From contig JASLMY010000281.1 in NCBI GenBank assembly GCA_030746295.1, positions 1-5,714 on the forward strand: DNA of 5,714 nt, in the 5' to 3' direction. The stretch's first letter is position 1. Each line of letters starts with the position of its first letter. Made by a program: the position numbers and the translations under genes. Of the stretch, positions 1 through 4,488 are shown one piece after another. The notes beneath the pieces are model-generated. The model was not told where the DNA came from and made no database searches. It saw only the letters and a program-made list of their open reading frames with translations. The stretch comes from Alphaproteobacteria bacterium (lineage in GTDB: Bacteria > Pseudomonadota > Alphaproteobacteria > GCA-2731375).

Positions 1-1
1 C

Positions 2-40
2 GACGGCAAGGTCTTGGGCCGCGTCGTCGTCAAGCCCTGA
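2..40 (+). CDS. 3' end of an upstream gene (partial)
   Basis: The first bases read in frame as DGKVLGRVVVKP followed by TGA. This is only the last 12 residues of a protein that begins outside the window. A 'GKV-x-x-RVVV-x-P' ending is common in medium-chain dehydrogenase/quinone oxidoreductase proteins, where it forms the last beta strand, but 12 residues cannot identify a family and that guess is inference. The stop lies 32 bases before the glutathione transferase gene on the same strand, with no obvious terminator between them, so the two could be cotranscribed. Confidence 0.55.
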   Translation, partial: DGKVLGRVVVKP

Positions 41-60
41 TCGGGGCCCGTTGATAGGGA

Positions 61-65
61 AAGGA
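61..65 (+). promoter_or_regulatory. Ribosome binding site of the glutathione transferase gene
   Basis: AAGGA lies 7 bases before the ATG at 73, a good Shine-Dalgarno match at normal spacing. It settles the start, because the ATG at 65 runs into a stop within a few codons. Confidence 0.7.
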
Positions 66-72
66 TGAAGCC

Positions 73-693
73 ATGCTGAAGGTCTGGGGACGGCCGAACT
101 CGGTCAACGTGCAGAAGGTGATGTGGACGGTTGCCGAGCTCGGCCTGGCGCACGAGCACATCGTCGTCGTCGGCGAGCACGGCGGCAACGACGAGGACTG
201 GTACCTCGCCATGAACCCGAACGGCCGCGTGCCCTGCATCCAGGACGGCGATTTCGTGCTCTACGAATCCAACGCCATCGTCGGCTACCTGGCGGAAAAG
301 TACGGTGCCGGCGGCCTTTGGCCCGACACGATCGAGGACCGGGCCTTGGCCAACCTCTGGATGGACTGGCAGCAGACGACTTTGTCGCCGGCGATGGTGC
401 CGGCCTTCTGGCAGCTGATCCGGACCCCGCCGGAGGCGCGAAATCAGGTGGCGATCGAGGAGGGTGGCGCCGCCTGCGCCACGCTATACGAGCAGCTCGA
501 CGGCTGTCTCGACGGCAAGAGCTATTTCGTCGCCGAGCGCTTTACCGTCGCCGATATCCCCTTGGGCGCCATGACCTACCGCTGGTTCGGCCTCGATGTG
601 CCGCACCCCGACGTGCCCAACGTGCGGGCCTGGTACGAGCGCTTGTGCGAGCGTCCCGCCTACCGACAGCACGTCATGCTGCCGATTACCTGA
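73..693 (+). CDS. gstB: Glutathione S-transferase, GstB-like
   Basis: A cytosolic glutathione S-transferase of 206 residues, the usual length. The N-terminal thioredoxin-like domain (about 1-80) opens with WGRPNSVNVQKV. Ser10 sits where this subgroup has its candidate thiol-activating residue. It continues with NPNGRVP, holding the cis-proline at Pro54, and ESNAI at 65-69, where Glu65-Ser66 would contact the gamma-glutamyl group of glutathione. The helical domain (about 88-206) carries the folding motif FTVADI at 157-162. From memory it resembles E. coli GstB along its whole length: the RTPPE-x-R-x-Q-x-AI stretch near 117-128 and the RPA...VM-x-P ending are shared. E. coli GstB has been linked to detoxifying haloacetate-type electrophiles; the substrate here is unknown. 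It may be cotranscribed with the gene ending at 40, and the next gene downstream is convergent. The family is secure; the gstB symbol rests on recalled similarity. Confidence 0.92.
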   Translation: MLKVWGRPNSVNVQKVMWTVAELGLAHEHIVVVGEHGGNDEDWYLAMNPNGRVPCIQDGDFVLYESNAIVGYLAEKYGAGGLWPDTIEDRALANLWMDWQQTTLSPAMVPAFWQLIRTPPEARNQVAIEEGGAACATLYEQLDGCLDGKSYFVAERFTVADIPLGAMTYRWFGLDVPHPDVPNVRAWYERLCERPAYRQHVMLPIT

Positions 694-717
694 CGGCGGC
701 GTTGATCTATGAAAAAC

Positions 718-800
718 AATGGCTTGGACTCTCCAATTGGACTCGCAAATTAGACTCCTCCTCTTGCAGTAATGGGTCGAGGAGCGCCGCTCAAGCCATT
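718..800. repeat. Nested inverted repeats, possible minus-strand terminator
   Basis: A 9-base perfect inverted repeat, AATGGCTTG (718-726) and CAAGCCATT (792-800), encloses a second one, CTCCTC (758-763) and GAGGAG (779-784), whose loop is 15 bases. Read on the minus strand, the outer stem is followed at once by GTTTTTC (717-711). The structure could therefore end transcription of the leftward operon whose last stop is at 835. The long interior makes it an atypical intrinsic terminator. The 13-base repeats lie inside it. Confidence 0.35.
724..762. repeat. Three tandem 13-base units (TTRGACTC core)
   Basis: Three consecutive 13-base units start at 724, 737 and 750. Each begins with an 8-base core: TTGGACTC, TTGGACTC, TTAGACTC. 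The last five bases are less conserved. The junction of units 1 and 2 forms the perfect palindrome TCCAATTGGA (732-741). The units lie in AT-richer sequence between the 3' ends of two convergent genes, overlap no convincing reading frame, and do not continue on either side. They could be protein-binding sites, a slippage product or part of a terminator region; no function can be assigned. Confidence 0.6.
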
Positions 801-818
801 TGGTAGGCGGCTTTATTT
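786..818 (+). terminator. Candidate rho-independent terminator after the glutathione transferase gene
   Basis: GCCGC (786-790) can pair with GCGGC (807-811) across a 16-base loop, and TTTATTT (812-818) follows directly. This is the arrangement of an intrinsic terminator for plus-strand transcription. It lies 93 bases after the transferase stop and just before the convergent gene's stop. The five-pair stem is short and competes with the outer stem at 718-726/792-800, so only one of the two can form at a time. Confidence 0.4.
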
Positions 819-834
819 GCGTTTTCGTAATGCG

Positions 835-1494
835 TCAGGTCTTTCGGGAGAACTGGAAGCGGCAGCAGTCGTCGCCCTGGGCCAGCGTCGTCGGGCGCTC
901 GAAGCTGACGTCGTAGGCGCCGTCGTTGAGCGCGTCGGCCCAGAGCATGTCGAGGGCGCAACAGAGCTGGGTCAGCTCGGGCGTCCCGCTCCGGCGGAAG
1001 AAGTCGTTGAAAAAGCAGCGGGTGACGTTGACGAAGTTGCGGCTCTCGTCCTTGACCGCCTGCTCGTAGACGTAGGTCTCGCCGAAGACCCGGTCGCCGC
1101 GGGCCTTGAAGTTGTCGCTGGTGGCGGCGAAGGCCGCTTCCGGGGCCTCCGGCGTCACCCCCATGCGCTCACCCAGCCAGGCCTCGACCGTCGCCCGCCG
1201 GGGCGTCAGCACGGCGTCGCGCAGCACCTCGATCGCCGTCTTCGATTCGCTCAGGCGCGGCATCAGCGCCCGGTAACCGGCCAGGATGGCGGCACATCGC
1301 GCCAGATGCGCCTCCGACGGCGGATCGACCACCATGTCCCCGTTGGCCGCCAGCGTGGCGGCGTAGTCCGTCGCCATCTCTGCCGCCATGGCCTCTGAAT
1401 CGATCGCCTGCGCGAGGTCCCGGCGGGCGAGGGCGGCGGCCAACTCGGCCGTGAACCCCGCCAGGATGTCTGTATCGGGCAGAAAGGCGCTCAT
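835..1494 (-). CDS. L-2-amino-thiazoline-4-carboxylate (ATC) hydrolase family protein
   Basis: A 219-residue protein with the C-terminal signature of the ATC hydrolase family: NVTRC at 156-160, GTPEL at 170-174, the Cys177-Cys178 pair, Asp182, then FERPTTLAQGDDCCRFQF at about 198-215. The founding Pseudomonas enzyme opens the thiazoline ring of L-ATC to give N-carbamoyl-L-cysteine on the route to L-cysteine. Most family members are untested, so that reaction should not be assumed here. The protein has no signal peptide or membrane segment and is rich in cysteine near its C-terminus (160, 177, 178, 210, 211). The start at 1494 is set by a four-base ATGA overlap with the stop of the upstream lyase gene, which implies translational coupling in one operon. 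The same frame stays open to 3357, but that extension is antisense to real genes and is rejected. The partner N-carbamoyl-cysteine amidohydrolase is absent from the window. Confidence 0.82.
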   Translation of the reverse strand: MSAFLPDTDILAGFTAELAAALARRDLAQAIDSEAMAAEMATDYAATLAANGDMVVDPPSEAHLARCAAILAGYRALMPRLSESKTAIEVLRDAVLTPRRATVEAWLGERMGVTPEAPEAAFAATSDNFKARGDRVFGETYVYEQAVKDESRNFVNVTRCFFNDFFRRSGTPELTQLCCALDMLWADALNDGAYDVSFERPTTLAQGDDCCRFQFSRKT

Positions 1495-2351
1495 GTATCG
1501 GTGCTCCCATAGGTGTCGTCGAAGGCCCAGACCTCCTCGAAGCCCATCAGCTTGTTCATTTCCTCGAAGGGGTAGAGGGCGAGGTCGATCTCGGCCGACG
1601 AGCCCTGCTCTTTCAGATGGCCATAGGCCCGGGCCATGGCTTGGGTCGCGGCCAGGAAGGCGGTGCCGGGGAAGATCGCGATCGCATAGCCCAATTCCTC
1701 CAGGCGGGCTGCCGGCAGGACCGGCGTGCGGCCGCCGTCGGCCATGTTGGCCAAGAGCGGCGCATCGAAGCTCTGGCAGATTTGCGCCATCTCGTCCTCG
1801 CTCTCGGGCGATTCGATGAAGAGGACGTCGGCGCCGGCCGCCGCGAAAGCCTCTCCGCGGCGCAAGGCCTCGTCGAGGCCGAGCGAGGTGCGGGCATCGG
1901 TGCGGGCGACGATCAGGAAATCGTCCGATTGGCGGGCATCGACCGCGACCCGGATCTTGGTCGCCATGTCCTCGATCGGCACCACCCGGCGGCCGAGCGT
2001 GTGGCCGCAGCGCTTGGGGAATTCCTGGTCCTCGATCTGGATGCCGGCGGCCCCGGCCTGCTCGTAGCCGCGCACCGCCTGCTGCACGTTCAAGGCGCCG
2101 CCGAAGCCGGTGTCGGCATCGGCGATCAGCGGCGTCGTCGTCCGCTCGGCGATCTGGCGCACCCGTCCGACCATGTCGGAATAGGTGGCGTAGCCCGCGT
2201 CGGGCATGCCCAGAAGCGAGGCGGCGACGCCGTAGCCGGTCATGTAGATCGCCTCGAAGCCGAAGCCGTCCGCCAGCCGGGCCGAGATCAGGTCGTAGAC
2301 GCCCGGCGCGGTGACGAGGCCGCCCTGGCGCAAGCGTTCTTTCAGTGTCAT
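1491..2351 (-). CDS. Isocitrate lyase/PEP mutase superfamily C-C lyase
   Basis: A 286-residue cytosolic TIM-barrel enzyme of the isocitrate lyase/PEP mutase superfamily. Visible landmarks are the start APGVYD (15-20), the metal-binding segment IADADTGFG (76-84) with Asp78 and Asp80, IQIEDQ (105-110), the flexible loop KRCGH (113-117) with Cys115, and ARTDA (149-153). Lyases of the family (2-methylisocitrate lyase, 2,3-dimethylmalate lyase) use that cysteine as general acid; phosphonate mutases lack it. A Mg2+-dependent C-C cleavage of a 2-hydroxydicarboxylate, releasing pyruvate or glyoxylate, is therefore the likeliest chemistry. Annotation pipelines often label such proteins carboxyvinyl-carboxyphosphonate phosphorylmutase or oxaloacetate decarboxylase. 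No methylcitrate or glyoxylate-cycle gene is nearby, so the substrate is open. It is the first gene of a leftward operon, overlaps the ATC-hydrolase-like gene by four bases, and is divergent from the MetE-like gene 88 bases away. Confidence 0.9.
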   Translation of the reverse strand: MTLKERLRQGGLVTAPGVYDLISARLADGFGFEAIYMTGYGVAASLLGMPDAGYATYSDMVGRVRQIAERTTTPLIADADTGFGGALNVQQAVRGYEQAGAAGIQIEDQEFPKRCGHTLGRRVVPIEDMATKIRVAVDARQSDDFLIVARTDARTSLGLDEALRRGEAFAAAGADVLFIESPESEDEMAQICQSFDAPLLANMADGGRTPVLPAARLEELGYAIAIFPGTAFLAATQAMARAYGHLKEQGSSAEIDLALYPFEEMNKLMGFEEVWAFDDTYGSTDT

Positions 2352-2358
2352 GGCGCTT

Positions 2359-2364
2359 ACCTCC
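2359..2364 (-). promoter_or_regulatory. Strong ribosome binding site of the lyase gene
   Basis: On the minus strand GGAGGT lies 7 bases before the ATG at 2351. This near-perfect Shine-Dalgarno fixes the lyase start and contrasts with the two plus-strand genes downstream, which have none. Confidence 0.8.
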
Positions 2365-2371
2365 GCGCGGC

Positions 2372-2392
2372 AGCATAGGACAAACGGCGCCG
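2372..2392 (-). promoter_or_regulatory. Weak promoter/operator candidate for the leftward operon
   Basis: In the 88-base divergent region the minus strand has TATGCT (2377-2372), a 4/6 match to a -10 box, about 20 bases before the lyase ATG. No convincing -35 box is found at normal spacing. The 8-base palindrome CGGCGCCG (2385-2392) sits just upstream and could be an operator half-way between the divergent genes. In sequence this GC-rich both could be chance. Confidence 0.2.
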
Positions 2393-2403
2393 ACAGGGCA
2401 GGT

Positions 2404-2431
2404 TTGACCAGCCCCTACCGGCTGATAGATT
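2404..2431 (+). promoter_or_regulatory. Candidate sigma-70 promoter of the MetE-like gene
   Basis: TTGACC (2404-2409, 5/6 to consensus) and TAGATT (2426-2431, 4/6) are separated by 16 bases. The -10 ends 8 bases before the ATG at 2440. Transcription would begin at or within about two bases of the start codon, giving a leaderless or nearly leaderless message. This agrees with the lack of a Shine-Dalgarno before that ATG. Confidence 0.45.
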
Positions 2432-2439
2432 GCACGTCC

Positions 2440-3456
2440 ATGACCGCATCGAACGCCCGCATCCAGACGACCGTCGTCGGCTCCTATCCGCTGCCCGATT
2501 GGCTCGCCGCCTTTCCGACGCAGCAGGCGCTGATCGACGCCACCCGCGTCGTGTTGGCGACCCAGGCACAGGCCGGCATCGACCTCGTCTGCGATGGCGA
2601 GCTCTACCGCTTCGACGTCAATCACCCCGAGACCAACGGCATGATCGACTACTTCGTCCGTCCGCTGGCCGGGGTCCGATCCGGGATTACTTTCGATGAG
2701 CTGATGGCCTATCGGGGGCAGGCGGACATGGCCTTTCGGGTCAAGCCGCCGGGCGTCGTGGAGGGCCCGCTCGGCAGCGGCAGCCTCGATCTCCCGGCCG
2801 CCTGCCGCACCGCCAAGGCATTGGCCGACCGGCCCCTGAAGTTCACGGCCACGGGCCCGCACATGCTGGCCAAGACCCTGATCGACCGGCACTACGGCGA
2901 CCCGGCCGGGTTGGCCATGGGCCTGGCCGAGGTTCTGGCCGAGCAGGTCCGCCATTGCCATGCCGAGGTGATCCAGCTCGACGAGGCCAACCTGCCCGGC
3001 CACCCGGAAGAGGCCGAGTGGGCCGCGGCGGCGATGAACGTGGTGCTCGACGCCGTGGCGACGACGCCGGCCGTGCACCTCTGCTTCGGCAACTACGGCG
3101 GCCAGTCGATCCAGGAGGGCACCTGGACGCACTTGATCGGCTATCTCAATGCGCTCCACGTCGACCACCTGGTGATGGAGACGGCGCACCGGCCGGCGGA
3201 CGAGCTCGCCGTCTTCGCCGAGCTCCGGCCCGAGATCGGCTTCGGCCTCGGCGTCGTCGACATCAAGCGGACAGAGGTCGAGACGGCGGACGAGATTGCC
3301 CGCGCCATCGAACGCGCGGCCGAGGTCCTGGGCCCCGACCGGGTCCGCTACGTCCACCCCGACTGCGGCTTCTGGATGCTGAAACGATCGATTGCCGACG
3401 CCAAGATCCGCGCCCTGGTCGAAGGCCGCGACCTCTACGAGGGCCGGGCGGGATAG
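2440..3456 (+). CDS. Stand-alone core MetE-like (cobalamin-independent methionine synthase C-domain) methyltransferase
   Basis: A 338-residue protein equal to the catalytic C-terminal barrel of cobalamin-independent methionine synthase, without the N-terminal domain of full-length MetE (about 750 residues). Expected landmarks are VGSYP (13-17) and DGE (52-54) for thiol-substrate binding, and QLDEANL (179-185) with Asp181 in place of the usual Q-x-DEPA motif. The zinc ligands are His213-x-Cys215, Glu247 in MET, and Cys309 in HPDCGF. A zinc-activated thiol, probably homocysteine, is the likely methyl acceptor. Core-MetE proteins do not all use methyl-folate; some families take the methyl from a corrinoid protein or need an extra partner. 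The donor here is unknown. The start at 2440 is preferred because longer starts would run antisense into the lyase gene; it lacks a Shine-Dalgarno and may be leaderless. An epoxide:thiol transferase-type role is an alternative. Confidence 0.85.
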   Translation: MTASNARIQTTVVGSYPLPDWLAAFPTQQALIDATRVVLATQAQAGIDLVCDGELYRFDVNHPETNGMIDYFVRPLAGVRSGITFDELMAYRGQADMAFRVKPPGVVEGPLGSGSLDLPAACRTAKALADRPLKFTATGPHMLAKTLIDRHYGDPAGLAMGLAEVLAEQVRHCHAEVIQLDEANLPGHPEEAEWAAAAMNVVLDAVATTPAVHLCFGNYGGQSIQEGTWTHLIGYLNALHVDHLVMETAHRPADELAVFAELRPEIGFGLGVVDIKRTEVETADEIARAIERAAEVLGPDRVRYVHPDCGFWMLKRSIADAKIRALVEGRDLYEGRAG

Positions 3457-3467
3457 CTCGACGGCTC

Positions 3468-3476
3468 TGCTATAAT
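3468..3476 (+). promoter_or_regulatory. Extended -10 promoter of dusA, leaderless geometry
   Basis: TGCTATAAT is a perfect -10 hexamer (TATAAT, 3471-3476) with the TGn extension, which can replace a -35 box; no -35 match is seen at 16-18 bases upstream. Six bases separate it from the ATG at 3483, so a standard start point falls on the A of that ATG and the mRNA would have no leader. No Shine-Dalgarno is present. The box begins 15 bases after the MetE-like stop, so dusA need not rely on read-through. Confidence 0.7.
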
Positions 3477-3482
3477 CCGCTC

Positions 3483-4475
3483 ATGACCCTCGACCGACGT
3501 TTCTCCGTCGCCCCGATGCAAGAGTGGACGGACCGGCACGACCGGTATTTCCTGCGGCTGATCAGTGCCCGCGCGCTGCTCTACACCGAGATGATCGGCG
3601 CCGAGGCGGTGCTCCACGGCGACCGGGAACGCTTGATCGGCTTCGATCCCTTCGAGCGGCCCGTGGCCCTGCAGTTGGGCGGTGCGGAGCCCGACAACCT
3701 CGCCCGCGCCGCGGCGATCGGCGAAGCCTTCGGCTACGACGAGATCAACCTCAACGTCGGCTGCCCGAGCGACCGGGTGCAGGCCGGCCGCTTCGGCGCT
3801 TGCCTCATGGCGGAGCCCGAGACGGTGGCGGGCACGGTCGCCGCCATGCGCCGGGCGACGGCGCTGCCGGTCACCGTCAAGTGCCGGATCGGCATCGACG
3901 ACCGTGACAGCTATCCCGAGTTCCGGGCCTTCGTCGACACCGTTGCCGCCGCCGGCTGCCGCACCTTCATCGTGCATGCGCGCAAGGCGGTGCTGACCGG
4001 CCTGAGCCCGAAGCAAAACCGCGAGGTGCCGCCGCTCAAGTACGACTACGTCTATCGGCTGAAGACCGAGCGGCCGGCGCTGGAGGTGGTGCTGAACGGC
4101 GGCGTCCGCGCCTGGGACGCCGTCGAAGACCACCTGGCCCACGTCGACGGCGTCATGGTCGGACGCGAGGCCTATCAGAACCCCTACTTCCTGGCCGAGG
4201 CCGACCGCCGCGTCTGGGGCGAGGGCGCCCTGCCGCCCGGCCGCCACCGGGTGATCGAGCGCTACCTCGGCTACGTCGAGGACCGGCTGGCCGAGGGCGT
4301 GCGCCTCAACGCCATGACCCGGCACATCTTGGGCCTCTTCCAGGGCGTGCCCGGTGCGCGGGCCTGGCGCCGGTATTTGAGCGAGAACGCCCACCGGCCC
4401 GGCGCCGGCACGGACGTCGTCCGCCAGGCCTTGGCGCTCGTCCGCGACCCCGTTCCCAGCCGCCGCTCGGCCTGA
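3483..4475 (+). CDS. dusA: tRNA-dihydrouridine(20/20a) synthase DusA
   Basis: A 330-residue FMN enzyme that uses NADPH to reduce uridine to dihydrouridine at positions 20/20a of the tRNA D-loop. The whole DusA signature is present: RFSVAPM (6-12), LNVGCPSDRVQ (90-100) with catalytic Cys94, GRFGACLM (102-109), VKCRIG (132-137), HARKA (165-169) with GLSPKQNRE (173-181), the FMN-phosphate region NGGV (205-208) and VMVGREAY (224-231), and the C-terminal tRNA-binding segment GLFQGVPGARAWRRYLSENA (284-303). GLSPK-x-NRE and GLFQG-PGAR separate DusA from DusB and DusC. Length is normal. The usual MLDWTDRH near residue 12 reads MQEWTDRH, a small departure. The ATG at 3483 is chosen because the family begins a few residues before RFSVAPM and a -10 box lies directly upstream; the frame stays open further upstream, but that part is antisense-like shadow of the preceding gene. 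It is followed 13 bases later by a transporter gene. Confidence 0.96.
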   Translation: MTLDRRFSVAPMQEWTDRHDRYFLRLISARALLYTEMIGAEAVLHGDRERLIGFDPFERPVALQLGGAEPDNLARAAAIGEAFGYDEINLNVGCPSDRVQAGRFGACLMAEPETVAGTVAAMRRATALPVTVKCRIGIDDRDSYPEFRAFVDTVAAAGCRTFIVHARKAVLTGLSPKQNREVPPLKYDYVYRLKTERPALEVVLNGGVRAWDAVEDHLAHVDGVMVGREAYQNPYFLAEADRRVWGEGALPPGRHRVIERYLGYVEDRLAEGVRLNAMTRHILGLFQGVPGARAWRRYLSENAHRPGAGTDVVRQALALVRDPVPSRRSA

Positions 4476-4488
4476 GCCGCCGACCGCA

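Noticed and set aside
718..800. Terminal inverted repeats of a miniature transposable element.
   Set aside because: The 9-base repeats enclose only 65 bases, there is no flanking target duplication that I can see, and a terminator explains the placement between convergent genes.
123..806. A 227-codon plus-strand frame overlapping the glutathione transferase.
   Set aside because: It is Arg-rich frame-shifted shadow; the transferase frame carries all the motifs and the ribosome binding site.
1491..1494. A possible frameshift or fusion joining the lyase and the ATC-hydrolase-like gene.
   Set aside because: Both proteins are full length with their own start and stop. The ATGA overlap is ordinary translational coupling.
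2311..2439. A longer start for the MetE-like protein at 2311.
   Set aside because: It would overlap the lyase N-terminus and the divergent promoter region and add 43 residues unlike the family. The conserved VGSYP motif follows naturally from the ATG at 2440.
835..3357. An 840-codon open frame on the minus strand spanning the ATC-hydrolase-like gene, the lyase region and the MetE-like gene.
   Set aside because: Only the last 219 codons have family motifs. The rest is Arg/Gly/Pro/His-rich, runs out of frame over the lyase and antisense to the MetE-like gene, and results from high GC content.
2955..3482. Upstream extension of the dusA frame by 176 codons.
   Set aside because: The extension is Arg/Pro-rich shadow of the MetE-like gene in another frame. 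DusA proteins begin just before RFSVAPM, and a promoter sits directly before the ATG at 3483.
3435..4394. A 319-codon open frame antisense to dusA.
   Set aside because: It has no recognisable motifs and mirrors the codon bias of dusA, which has full-length homology.
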